64,000 bases of DNA from Elusimicrobiota bacterium (GCA_022709755.1 JAKLIF010000001.1:444661-508660); one strand, 5' to 3'; positions 63,201 through 64,000 are shown, counted from the stretch's first letter. Program-made: numbers and translations. The notes: generated from the letters alone by a model not told the origin.

Positions 63201-64000
63201 CCGTTGGACATCGAATTTGCCGTCAAAGACGGCTCCATCTACATCCTCCAGGCTCGTCCCATCACCACCGTGCAACACCCCAAAACCTGGAAGACCGGCC
63301 CCATGGGAATGATCCACTCATTCTGGAAACATGTCCTCCCCTTTTCCCGGAAATACCACGTTCCCGACCGCGTGATCGCATTCCTGGGTGGATTGGAGGA
63401 GATCCTCTTCTGCGGATTCCTTTACACCCTGGAGGTCCAAGTAGCGATGGCCTTGGGACTCGATTATGTGTCAAGTTTGGTCGCCGCCGGACTCTTCAGC
63501 ACCATGATTTTCCCGATCGCCCATATAAAATGGGTCTACCACCTCGACAACGGGATATTGACCCGGGCCCGCACCACCAAACAAGACCTGCTGCATCTGG
63601 TGAAATCGAGTTTCCTTCGCAACGCGATCTATTTCGGACTGATGATCGCTTTGCCGTTCGGCGATCTGAACTCTTTGGTCGCCTTAGGGATCATCATTCC
63701 CCTTCACGGAGCCACCAACGTTTGGCTCGCCCCCGGCTTCGACGTCATGCTCTCGCGCAAAGCCAAGATAATCACCCGGAAAGCAATTTCACGCAACGTT
63801 CAACCGCGAGAGATCCGCGCTCACAAAGAAATCCATCAGAGTGACGCCACGTCTAACGTCAAGCGGCTCGCCACCGTCTTCGGCCTCACGCTGACCTATG
63901 TGACCGTCGAATACTTGGGCGGCCTGTTCTTCAATTCGGTCGCTCTGAAAGCCGATGCGGGACACATGTTGACGGATGCGGTCGGACTGGGGATCACCCT
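39180..64000 (+). CDS. Giant secreted/membrane multidomain protein, 3' end beyond window
   Basis: One open frame runs from a GTG at 39180 to the right edge, at least 8,273 codons, with no stop. The first residues (MTNSYKKTPYWVRTF, then SVFLAGMFFTTQVIG) form a signal peptide, which favours the GTG over the ATG at 39243. The codon frame was checked at landmarks spread over the length (39657, 46650, 50205, 52485, 55107, 60900, 61764, 63954) and all are in the same phase. Every short ORF in this stretch lies in another frame. Domains, listed separately, come mostly from unrelated cytosolic and membrane enzymes. At least four groups of transmembrane helices imply a protein that crosses or decorates the membrane repeatedly. 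It may be a self-processing polyprotein, a cell-surface machine or a predation/attachment factor; none is proven. Giant genes are known from Omnitrophota. Confidence 0.9.
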   Translation, partial: MTNSYKKTPYWVRTFSVFLAGMFFTTQVIGSTQIEKSLWEQRRAAIQKQNQKNSATATMGDWPLSPHELKSSISDQQLKLLAQLPGTAPLLDIQLPNSISLPTRVTQSLSALSPVDHPAPAEAAQNRPFLPNWLNTLILPYGTVKEFYPAAKPGAPLVVHIQDAHEHYEAQKNMASIIQGLLEERGVSLIGLEGAVGGFALAPYRRFPDKKITQDVADYFLREGFMGGPETVGWLSGKEPVLWGVESPEPYLANIQSFKDALPLQDSLKDILRDFDRRTDTLKSSVYSYELKDFDEKQTRFHSGQLGLAAYVRHLASRRQVSPSTLPNLSLFITALDLESKLDFSQVEKERLRLVELMAETLSESQLSSLVEKSLLYRMGHLSYGTYHLYLKDLCKTHSIRLDQFGQLSVYIDYVLTAERIQTARLSDEIGQLEDLIQQPLIQNDAQRTLRSITVDICLLKKLSEFVMAPEDWRIYERDRERILQTGTRLEELGRQIGSPMPPRPSDALSGLITPFEQFCSVAMRRNDILLSNLLQKMESGKHRAAILVAGGFHTDGLARLMRDRDVSYMVITPKIKALEKGKHYLDLFSREKTGLEKMFSGERIGLKSPIVGTGALWEPAGYSGDWKGRFFSSLCTFLWMTSRKEGRLPADVGDILKSVPGVESLEISEPLETLAFVNSMELQIRAKLRRAGKAGIQEVTETIPVRILATRKENADTFKSSAEYKKFAKKYFVAAEGIVGDFHVSLARSKPDLFVRTGWALADGVKFIIARIKPLLHRFQQFKVPTAIKRQASTAVQSTRKALFTFLFATFFLILPASLYSQSRLDISWPKARIGYYLDKDPFGTNMGLAPQLNFKDIGLKLWGADVLNLEKGDIIFKIGELRGPQDNSSLNKSPYGTIELSTDGRLFKRIHFSFDVNTSRVELRFDEPYTDETAMLYSATSNVGIPFNWEKFSLAVGVALNGLAYQQSGTWTTGTADVAPGLLFIYRPSKGDQVKLWATQRTSFHERNVQNAFRWMLYPSRTVLGTGYSKNFRTFDLSTSAQYSMAPTDNELNLRAQVQMRSLAPFVDYTLKSSKNPVIPNEESMTAGLTWIPEALSQNLQLSLFGQSVKKAWPGDTGTLKDRMVGMKIVVKFPSKRSHPGPEERTAAYFPDAENATQDTIVKQSVWTSPEAVMVRTSAPDTIRNSTLPEFMAWGQSLSTEDKLWLLAYLGGRLGSYHYNYDQVGEMHETIIDTIGDEAIYQDIRTSLLNADSTIQNTVCRGMHRFISHLASQWGMQSYTLGVRTSETGTHLISAVKSGGQLYLIDYGGLTPTGTDNIIEAAQMYQNTKRWFMPRYELYDAEGRWLTTLVSPEGETLERLLTTGEGRLTEDILKGFLEEVIMETKKPVKPSESMEGPSVYGAVSWWPHMNRLAQAVTLSLDTMHLKPLERLWNDTIRVLDIGKVAAGDIDGLVAALKNRGKAFLLPFSVMARLLTVVTPLLASVDVSFVGAKENPYRTDMKRAVRLMKSSFGIDLPLQKIHLVRAPPKATPPVTWTTDGHVVISEAAVLQWQAEGRDLPKTFAQTLIHEMAEHSLVTRTVGSLDRAKLQEFHDQVNTHFNLSSLNTTRVINMSELPDGPHFDRKDKYSSDKEHPDYINYSEALEIFNATRDLVQRGNAIDTLVITSPYNAQLKMIASVFRKNGHPLPELKLMSQFAQPGAKAETGKIVLISTVRSTAGILEGFRHIPKNWLVRWRYDAAQTEHPDKPDLVFQKGADFNIRQSADGQRYYIRRLVWNRPGEQRWRTLRVDRFDLMNNLEIMRGRAGWKKMTADEIAKLNGEHAVRVEDYAGLEQALKTAKQPIMIGNMATLTAHPELAKILNPVISPMNTQLMSPETIRFVQAAMPDIRIPAAPPVTFLETNPVIGVKDKRIIKDLQSLEPAFIKEFPGILRLIHKTFGPEAAANVHSKIAEISRYEYARRARASQNFQSALYLLTRYSSHLLFDNRTKTELLASLLAVSPETGYAEWVQTLLIPPLKNSLSTWGVSSLEMSDQDILVRALVGITFQDKYFVPSQKEFQRVKTILKNQTIDSDNTDEFLLGLIYADSLRFFSSDYIARIPKDLIKNHRIDQYGSDSMWNGGSFISPSHYNSKVHATGSIFAIPAEMGHLYDWMIREKHGLTFDSEAEYYNVELFDRFSVLMSRKEWPWLTFNDVEQYVERMIRVAEELVRHPEVWKRHEDLMKSVFLVSSWSGREPVQSLIDKLAAGQNEEVLRGLSDSELYSLGKLVFAEASFGRSESAGFRSVADARDFLKRIESLGTDLPSFEREIDNAVGIYAMQYAAEPQLRDVIMPHYAYQPTQHDHAERLSAEFAIRITRLLTQLNAPLKIQPHILSKAIEYVDVRIPWKWTQEGIEDWESALSIIRTIDGVLISRWMDELKNEGLIEEGPSLPAPAVGRNVFAIFSGIIKIAPLAILLKPLQDFMTEKRMTGPWVKLIRILSHPFLGANIWEEGLFRGLALGLGGVTLGSLLSVSGLLLTLGVSVIGFAVAHVIAVWMVRAYRHWALGEQIRIVSPDSLTHFVSKLSPALLLTSIYLLGTLINPFFALGLSVLSHGVYNSIIAGRTAQRPALLIEVLDQPGFKYTNPGGFISLDGKRYLIARRNQRNADMSTEAAKASDIVMLEDLGHNQFRDVKTILRSESAASRFVEDPRVVLNGKGLTFTRVTKTGYQSAFIYLSPDGTPTSKEYLLGPKGVASKNGYLYETPDGKTMLVTRQDETRKIQFYRFSTIEEALTASERLDDNGWKSVLASELGLPSQGISGKQGELKHIGFNGILGDVAIIHFGRSDERGKYYASAAIKLDGNGLPTGEPVILAEPATHLPAGDVPNVTYATGLLRQGDWIELYAGHDDSAISYQKILLPGSLRSTPTQQTGTQKVSLPSIIHDGLSRSTAPDGLPALDFLRRGIRVVPSGRLLFLSSPWRKQKTMPKAPFSRVVQDFDPALHNFNKASDQIFWEGPFAGHSISLLPNLWPYALNHFLLVPDRASDRPQVMAESDIRLALDFLSEASDPTMRFGFNSLAAGASINHFHLHGFNLPDNDLSPLEKADRSPLGKVDGVSVSELSGYPARGLVFESVHADDLARVAQSYVRHLQDSDIAHAVIIAPGQVYVIPVHKNVITSFGNTWSFSELMGFIILQDETLADSSTERDALREISRVALSADEYAPLFTSWRETISKTTDITGLRPAPATSRPTLDFKAIEEEQKWNLYSLSYYSMPFETKYLSQKPSGEKSYEVSADHIRFYVDGISSRDEFLKIWWAAFKEWYYAELVKQGVRSPKIIRLINPDRPDKSIASLPYFPISETDLRDIEDALSLMTEGTRGNSALVREYQESIGYDNDVLMEYGRRLQALRNLFNLKSRGDEDPVYWQGTSYLLEILKSGKVRAMGIGRTRTDEIVTGIFAETTPEGAARWRLHEAEAMGYLKFFKPDQYESSRRFMEGEEHNFYLSTAKSPEELSPLTLTNKGPLGVVLGFKKKYVANAKHDDTGKLEGISELPLTALAEIIFFSKKDLTTFLAVAKQHGVSIPSSITVKISENGVTNTVRADEPFTPTKGSLAQEDAFRHLFGALAVPSEPGREQLMADHIKSEFSKMGVREVSIDQFKTDLPGVTGIMTQDTTGNLLVRIYPSAGLKRYLVFQSHMDKLLVTADGNELPASIPIEVVNEDGIDWIKGVGVNPGIDDGVGIGASLAVAQMSLQKERHVGLEFIFTVAEETDCHGAMTLNTRLLRGHAIINLDADSLDPYSNDVYIGHGSAGTASVAVNQKAPFSAQKRTNIITKDTPLFEISVNEGIGGHSGQDIDSGRANANAVLLQLISRLPGAEVIYFNGGEANNIIPGDATAVITGSTKDAVERVTREYEAELKANLSPDEKRLSLTVKTDVFDRYQNAIETYNSRPDNILHSFVWRLISSGKSFYGPLTKSTDGNIISSINLGFLEADAAHVDMGALLRGSDDAELRDYARSYGDITNGEIEIVRPFETNPNSNLLKIIGKTITKLTGRDVFWAGKKADQGFAESGLYAFGENRFGQKLTTAMIGAWSENAHSPTERLDVASYRTLVRWLDAIVDDYSTEYTPFGLLPGWSHSWIQRAPKLIAAAETVLFQGLLVGGLSIALNAIFGLDLHYLLVGTGIVSSFLFMSLHSRVYYDIHAPPQALKWDAVGWRARGSLLGLGLMLNLIFVSASLAFPVAGPFLGLKIAIALHILYNHALAPILRWPLGLAGDLSKLPSKIWRLFKYEPASVGSLSKALSDKLFPQMIARELTEAFNTKLPVGKKIPLLSPAVGKVLLDYGFFTGVEVAAFLGTFDPADKPALFDALKKANIPVLEKFLQKKRARTPIPAKTFEIIARVLIKRKINTPEKALVFLNADGQTSDSDYRDIPNIQEAARRMKAAIANKEKIMIFGDYDVDGITSTTIMLKTIYRVLDSLGIPKSDYEKYVGYHIPDRFTEGYGMSKTGVDRVAEKGFKFVVTVDNGIRNKAEVEYAKSKGMSVIITDHHVLPEKPEDLPQAPIVHWALIERADHPAKYISGAGVAYKLSQAILDEYGIKPEPGYLLDMFTMGAVADLVPLRGDNRVLVTEGIGVINSPQVNPGIKILMDKTETKYVDTGTIGYYIAPIFNASGRISSASEGLTLLMTEDETVRNELADKLIALNKERRDIEAQMFEEVQQRMETEFDTSHRAVVMGSENWNKGVIGIVASRIVEKYGLPAVVMTFDKTKGVATGSLRTIPGVSVIDALNECKDLLLKYGGHEAAGGCGVPLDKLEEFKIRYSDAVKKQMSEKNIEPYIELDAVLEGNEIDLSVIKIVEKLAPFGVGNAKPVFAAKNLRVDSFKLIGEEKKHIRMNLRLGAKSIVAMGWRMAQPEVLSLLETAQRSGKGLDALFTLDVNEWQGKQSVQLILRDIKLSAPANIEERKPAPAKEDGEFLPFNLAHNAVAFFTASLAGLISGLWAGIPVAAVFLLQGLAGSWARQRGRLSTHLNAAWEKRVAGYFTDGTHVRFVSGEELIQRAQRSARTPFQRRVSRQTMAFSDPTTNTVWLDRGWAAQGPFLFRLLRALILPLILAHEGGRLYFARKNIPSHPSTWILYLLRPIQFLTFYPHIRLALKNSRHRPNARILGDSATGVWKASFLSRPQDIKSVFTSFAFLLNLSFTTVRHLVSYVAQPDLRVTAPAAPVADILTISLHKGTRRIRPAAKTMSGLNSLGISGFTTNAFMNAWKALVDDKLSSGTEIQKIVIRSGSPFIGHANKDDRSIELDIDILRKIDSAPREIALVVLQWLLRHEINHLRIQGVSTAFEELGNVFLDVALLAPHERQSLRTFLLGLREAGQETYGYEAILEDAITDDQRMERIVEYIGKAYPSYRADLGRLTIEQVKSESARLAALTEATPADASLLELRWLRALAQASKQLKESEPLLKEFSILSRLRRLFASRSTEQLKEHESILRSFTKDLENAAKISLVEPTYVINTSDFQLDVFHFIVSLKTSRGPPREKYNLIVVADRNDSQKPGAARPIRKMAVAPLSAGMMSDAAYFDVLDNESATLIRPVAEDWLARYNGKQLPLLAKDYEGEGVMPSTYFLPPQMNELERVMRNPFLWNLLTVDELSNIHFPTNRLVLDSAMGAGMNDENGIMFMSPDTFSELANTIGHEKVHSYFDSITSSVDPRLRAAFYSLESHFGDASHEALQKNILTDPTYSYVDVSVNPENILNEMHAYTWESFAKFSNRTSYDTPVYLSDLELYLRLGLLPSWMDPRTFVFPVAPSNYAKNGKLKRFFYGLALWNYVLSGGNENGLFEMIKVAGPTLKRLMIHAYKVLDKNSQTRMSGIHNRLLKETDQLFAETAAYKNIEARSDASSHWKDVARRDVIDLISKDGSEEDGELAEEEETDEEPAAPRDKILFTNSFSTTPGEKTRLIAETMAELRGVLEKLLDRIPPNRLEQFLEHYNYTGKEEPLVRQWILGFTHWLEGDLYEKASVLEEPRLTLAWQPQDFTSLRDLLTKVSVTKELLREMDPRGLVPQTDQSSMNLYDLIDSVYSSILSATSDEGSVPKKGKVKGKPGRGKMARRLADLSRFTAAIGRLGFSEEFRDIITFRPLRQLLSNPTTSRLKQAASNLPPLGHLDRVVAAGYAAGTINPHTADRVNLKTSVTSNGTIQSRSISPLKQHWETDIPDWMAQLILNDDDNLHVLKTILNREGNRIRLWNRALRSISTSVFLFKNTFLSAQKAAARQSYPMTLSKAFRETLFFPLIGQVCIPPLLTWAGLDSSTAHILGWTWSTAAFALTHTVQSWGKRLRAGGVRALLSRKSLLEDGKKLAIRLVLAAGFALPFSIVHPVAAIIFTSATHALYNIAVQKGRLPRWMPEADIWSDDKERFWKFFHEFSQYHPQTLITQAPTANDALYWLAEELLSSRSTLNDEKRGKAYTMVHEIFLPDAASLLADLYNIEKDPKLKSQLSRYLSNRYQNTRDLLLALYPHKKEEIDRLGSYIDLRSIRPIGFEGSVFRSEADMDDYMASLETTTLSPEKHREMTREWATITDIRPTTFIVPPASWSLKNSPYSVVLPLGTLTSDSPKERSPIQVSRYDDWSRQEEKDVLRNEITLFEDLLNANFAALETLSDAHYTAGLTKTAANFILDQLEVMVDRYEKIASLERHVMRLKSTSKDYARNQYRTITEPLRKKIESSPSEYLDDDILEEMSELRSTEKRRYADSVHELINYIHQAALEEINSDRARADMDLEILQGDHSLEVTDLSTRPLIRDNRILSRALKVLLNYIQNTPADIPSLKLNPIIKDNQIWLSMSLGIHTVDIYADLSNPDEGGMLRARYLEGQILQKGNKLRLDYLVSLLNKIGLDVTLRADQSITAVLDKDHGVSGIRDLEEAFEKTIRAFDQTTNFDQMFNWHFHSAVGLKHITKDFIEGLADLSVIEGGIPFYMRPVGNNEYDQFHQKYLDYRSGQKQREAIRDTLSGILVRLGLPPFPARAAIGQKTIDLYFNEPINNALGRGELIREESGTVRRNPDYDPLPMLADAILGNEAESLRVGSILENARNTFPEFEIVGQIGALIAQRTQWELSPGQWIILHALTDPATDRIIYGFGQAISDPKTSPVPLSREALSSELKNIGLGVIETEELTASQIESAGLLIRAPPSRWTAERHTQGIAAAPGQGVPEMGRVVFRTTSDRKRAESPDHVFVAPYTTPDDLSAIRAARGVLTTGGGLLSHAAITTRELGIPAVIVSRSEWLTQGYETLLKVTIPHFSEPIQTPDGLWLSSLKSETPVLLHEGDWVSVNGQEGNIRTWADSPTLRDINRSLESFLNGKMTREELGDALATSLSADTSETRTAAEFVIARAVTSTSSLLDILDKIEARLPDGLKKHILETKTSILRTPLARIQDSLDDLERSSFSSGLSDFPEIRITHLAEQIGRLVSLAQFIRLSLSDVQQIKDRFTALLGDLKNAYAVRKKDLQKELDEWDGKPVTLEDIPAIRQLISRLHQAGMVATAPVHSVLFVCSGNTCRSPMAEYMLRQRLEAIGRTDVKVSSRGLSIEPYSRLSDGTARILSRRGINATKHITAPLSKDALESADVILAMTGSHVDGIARKNPLAESKTHRIHDYAKSLVRTDVADPNRSDTVQMDLYEQTERELDEALEAITTQILNEPKLARLTEQIDALAKEDTSFIRQMKPTVIPLSTARESLKDLIGGKTAKLGEIMRNASDESLVPNGFAVTTDAFDKYLAEYSLTDRYHALTRELDSALNSAYITIDERARLVEQKSTEIQKLILSVTLNPETGVGQTVLGALGHVHLRDSLLAVRSSAIQEDTEGAAYAGAAETYLNITRENLLANIQQTWASFWSPRSINYRAQLKVPQSTVRPAVLVQEMIDSDVSGVLFTIDPVNNEEAILINAAYGLGEGIVSGLVQSDQYSTDRRTGNELRLPFIGNKKLAVVRKKAGTGVEARSVAKDLRRQRALPAAMLQRLSRLAISLEKQFGYPLDIEFAVKDGSIYILQARPITTVQHPKTWKTGPMGMIHSFWKHVLPFSRKYHVPDRVIAFLGGLEEILFCGFLYTLEVQVAMALGLDYVSSLVAAGLFSTMIFPIAHIKWVYHLDNGILTRARTTKQDLLHLVKSSFLRNAIYFGLMIALPFGDLNSLVALGIIIPLHGATNVWLAPGFDVMLSRKAKIITRKAISRNVQPREIRAHKEIHQSDATSNVKRLATVFGLTLTYVTVEYLGGLFFNSVALKADAGHMLTDAVGLGIT
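39576..40911 (+). other. Giant protein: TIKI/ChaN/EreA-like domain (residues about 133-577)
   Basis: The domain opens with VVHIQDAHEHYEAQ at residue 158 and continues with LIGLEGAVGGF, PVLWGVESPEPY and, near its end, ILVAGGFHTDGL and YMVITPKI. Histidines beside acidic residues at both ends, an LEG strand and a late G-x-H motif recall the EreA/ChaN/TIKI (TraB) superfamily of metal-dependent hydrolases and heme-binding proteins. The match is by eye and remote. The 210 residues after it (to 41560) have no motif I recognise. Confidence 0.4.
41583..42590 (+). other. Giant protein: internal signal-like helix plus beta-barrel-like segment (residues about 802-1137)
   Basis: The stretch KALFTFLFATFFLILPASLYSQS looks like a second signal peptide with an A-S-type cleavage site, in the middle of the chain. 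It is followed by about 310 residues of alternating polar and hydrophobic strands rich in aromatic ends (for example KLWATQRTSFHERN, TVLGTGYSKNF, STSAQYSMAP, RAQVQMRSLAPFVDYTLKSS). That pattern is typical of outer-membrane beta-barrels. No named family was recognised. Confidence 0.5.
42744..43262 (+). other. Giant protein: transglutaminase-like Cys-His-Asp domain (residues about 1189-1361)
   Basis: A cysteine in NTVCRGMHRFISHLA (Cys1262), a histidine in GTHLISAVKSGG (His1293) and an aspartate in LYLIDYGG (Asp1308) occur in the order and spacing of the transglutaminase/papain-like catalytic triad. Such domains act as cysteine peptidases or amide-forming enzymes. Identification is by motif only. 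Confidence 0.5.
43647..43970 (+). other. Giant protein: zincin-like segment with HEMAEH (residues about 1490-1597)
   Basis: TFAQTLIHEMAEHSLV (His1570) puts a histidine-glutamate pair and a second histidine on one predicted helix, but with one residue more than the HExxH consensus. It could be a degenerate or variant metallopeptidase helix. Confidence 0.35.
43971..46502 (+). other. Giant protein: region without recognised domain (residues about 1598-2441)
   Basis: About 840 residues of mixed, mostly soluble sequence. One stretch (DTLVITSPYNAQLKMIASVF, then KIVLISTVRSTAGILEG) has alternating strands and helices like a Rossmann-type fold. A later part (45400-46300) is helix-rich with many Trp, Tyr and charged residues. 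I do not assign a function. Confidence 0.4.
46503..46997 (+). other. Giant protein: CPBP intramembrane protease module 1, motifs intact (residues about 2442-2606)
   Basis: CPBP (CAAX protease and bacteriocin-processing, Rce1-like) enzymes cut substrates inside the membrane. All three motifs are present between hydrophobic helices: E-E-x3-R in NIWEEGLFRGLALGL (46650-46667), F-x3-H in GFAVAHVIA (46758-46772) and H-x3-N in SHGVYNSI (46959-46973). This is the only one of the four modules with the full catalytic set. Confidence 0.8.
46998..47909 (+). other. Giant protein: GH130-like beta-propeller (residues about 2607-2910)
   Basis: The segment has repeated beta-blades and two signatures of GH130 mannosyl-phosphorylases/hydrolases: RFVEDPRVVLNGKGLTFTRV (the EDPR motif at 47241) and GDVPNVTYATGLLRQGDWIE followed by LYAGHDDSAI, like the late G-D-V-p-N-V...L-Y-Y-G-A-A-D block. 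GH130 enzymes release mannose 1-phosphate from beta-mannosides. The catalytic Asp cannot be confirmed by eye. Confidence 0.6.
47937..48845 (+). other. Giant protein: GDP-hexose phosphorylase-like HIT domain (residues about 2920-3222)
   Basis: RFGFNSLAAGASINHFHLHG contains the H-x-H-x-H of HIT-type nucleotidyl transferases (48375-48389, His3066). The surrounding sequence, including NHFLLVPDRASDRPQ before it and PLEK after it, closely resembles GDP-L-galactose/GDP-D-glucose phosphorylases (VTC2 type). These split GDP-hexose with phosphate to GDP and hexose 1-phosphate. Confidence 0.68.
48846..49946 (+). other. Giant protein: region without recognised domain (residues about 3223-3589)
   Basis: About 370 residues, aromatic- and charge-rich. 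A stretch LLEILKSGKVRAMGIGRTR followed later by YLSTAKSPEELS and GVVLGFKKKY has a faint look of an ADP-ribosyltransferase-type fold, too weak to assign. Confidence 0.35.
49947..51491 (+). other. Giant protein: M20C (PepD-like) metallopeptidase domain (residues about 3590-4104)
   Basis: The M20 di-zinc peptidase signatures occur in order: YLVFQSHMDKL (metal His3676 and Asp), GVNPGIDDGVGIGASLA (bridging Asp), FIFTVAEETDCHGAM (catalytic Glu pair), NEGIGGHSGQDIDSGRANAN (dimerisation/lid region of PepD) and WSENAHSPTERLDV with the last metal His. PepD enzymes cleave Xaa-His dipeptides. The domain appears complete and active. Confidence 0.8.
51537..51950 (+). other. Giant protein: degenerate CPBP-like membrane module 2 (residues about 4120-4257)
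   Basis: Hydrophobic helices carry worn versions of the three CPBP motifs. AAETVLFQGLL keeps one Glu but has Ala and Gln for the other Glu and the Arg (51567). FLFMSLHSRVY (about 51684-51710) and ALHILYNHAL follow, keeping the F...H and H-x2-YN residues. Catalysis is unlikely; it may serve as a membrane anchor. Confidence 0.6.
52287..53990 (+). other. Giant protein: complete RecJ single-strand DNA exonuclease domain (residues about 4370-4937)
   Basis: All RecJ landmarks are present: the linker AAIANKEKIMIFGDYDVDGI (motif I at 52482), VTVDNGIRNKAEVEYAKSKG (motif II), VIITDHHVLPEKP (DHH, 52758-52766), MGAVADLVPLRGDNR (motif IV), FNASGRISSASEG, the DHHA1 block SENWNKGVIGIVASRIVEKY, KYGGHEAAGGCGV and the OB-fold entry KLAPFGVGNAKPVF. 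The length of about 570 residues equals free-standing RecJ, a cytoplasmic 5'-3' repair exonuclease. No catalytic residue appears lost. Its presence inside an exported giant chain is unexpected. Confidence 0.93.
54060..54779 (+). other. Giant protein: membrane segments with HEGGR motif (residues about 4961-5200)
   Basis: Directly after RecJ come two hydrophobic segments (NAVAFFTASLAGLISGLWAG and IPVAAVFLLQGLAG). Further on, LILPLILAHEGGRLYFARKN resembles a metallopeptidase helix with Arg in place of the second zinc His, and more hydrophobic stretches follow. Probably membrane-embedded and catalytically dead. Confidence 0.4.
54780..55355 (+). other. Giant protein: zincin-like metallopeptidase domain with HEINH (residues about 5201-5392)
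   Basis: LQWLLRHEINHLRIQG has a standard HExxH zinc motif (55107-55121, His5310), and a downstream TAFEELGNVFLD can supply a third ligand Glu. This suggests a gluzincin-type peptidase. Family not recognised. Confidence 0.5.
55920..56456 (+). other. Giant protein: zincin-like metallopeptidase domain with HEKVH (residues about 5581-5759)
   Basis: NTIGHEKVHSYFDSI carries HExxH (56202-56216, His5675). About 60 residues later, LNEMHAYTWESF offers a Glu at the usual third-ligand distance of gluzincins. The upstream NRLVLDSAMGAGMNDENGIM is strand-rich, as in such domains. Family not recognised. Confidence 0.5.
56457..57944 (+). other. Giant protein: charged linker region (residues about 5760-6255)
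   Basis: A mostly helical region with an acidic tract (SEEDGELAEEEETDEEPAA, about 56876-56932) and, 150 residues on, a basic tract (KKGKVKGKPGRGKMARR, about 57400-57450). Such tracts usually mark flexible linkers or contact sites. No domain recognised. Confidence 0.4.
57945..58331 (+). other. Giant protein: degenerate CPBP-like membrane module 3 (residues about 6256-6384)
   Basis: AFRETLFFPLIG (57966), AAFALTHTVQ and ATHALYNIAV (58278) occupy the places of the three CPBP motifs among hydrophobic helices. The first Glu is replaced by Arg and the motif Arg by Phe, while F-x3-H and H-x2-YN are kept. Likely inactive. Confidence 0.55.
58332..60689 (+). other. Giant protein: helical, coiled-coil-like region without recognised domain (residues about 6385-7170)
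   Basis: Long charged helices (for example around 59000-59450) suggest coiled coils, followed by a mixed region of about 400 residues that leads into the swivel domain. Some of it may belong to the phosphotransferase module downstream. No firm assignment. Confidence 0.35.
60690..61127 (+). other. Giant protein: PEP-utilising phosphohistidine swivel domain (residues about 7171-7316)
   Basis: APGQGVPEMGRVVF and then GVLTTGGGLLSHAAITTREL, continuing GIPAVI, match the mobile phosphohistidine domain of PEP synthase, PPDK and rifampin phosphotransferase. The phospho-accepting His is at 60900 (His7241). The domain looks intact. Confidence 0.85.
61746..62207 (+). other. Giant protein: low-molecular-weight protein tyrosine phosphatase domain (residues about 7523-7676)
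   Basis: VLFVCSGNTCRSPMAEYML contains the C-x5-R-S phosphate loop (Cys7529 at 61764). VKVSSRGLS and the general-acid VADPNRSD segment follow at normal spacing. Such phosphatases (Wzb/ArsC-like) act on tyrosine phosphate or arsenate. It appears complete and active. Confidence 0.88.
62283..63272 (+). other. Giant protein: PEP synthase/PPDK-type ATP-grasp domain (residues about 7702-8031)
   Basis: LIGGKTAKLGEIMRNA, VPNGFAVTTDAF, LAVRSSAIQEDTEGAAYAG, VLVQEMIDSDVSGVLFTIDP, GLGEGIVSGLVQSDQY and IYILQARPITT are the family landmarks in order. This domain transfers phosphate from ATP to the swivel histidine in PEP synthase-like enzymes. In the usual order it precedes the swivel domain; here it follows it, with the phosphatase between. 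Confidence 0.88.
63372..63761 (+). other. Giant protein: CPBP-like membrane module 4, partly degenerate (residues about 8065-8194)
   Basis: GLEEILFCGFLYT (63396) has both Glu but Cys for Arg. FPIAH (63510-63524) and LHGATNVWLA (63705) supply F-x3-H and H-x3-N, between hydrophobic helices. Closest to active of the three altered copies. Confidence 0.6.
63855..64000 (+). other. Giant protein: start of a CDF (CzcD/ZnT-type) metal transporter domain, cut by window
   Basis: RLATVFGLTLTYVTVEYLGG and NSVALKADAGHMLTDAVGLG match the first two helices of cation diffusion facilitators, with the metal-site Asp and His in DAGHMLTD (Asp8259). Only the start is in the window. Confidence 0.75.

Noticed and set aside
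39209-63844. Many 60-200 codon ORFs on both strands in the giant gene region
   Set aside because: None lies in the frame of the giant gene, and none shows a family motif or start signal; the long frame explains the region.
1-64000. tRNA, rRNA, CRISPR arrays, insertion sequences
   Set aside because: I looked for conserved tRNA arms, direct-repeat arrays and transposase motifs and saw none; short RNAs could still be missed by eye.
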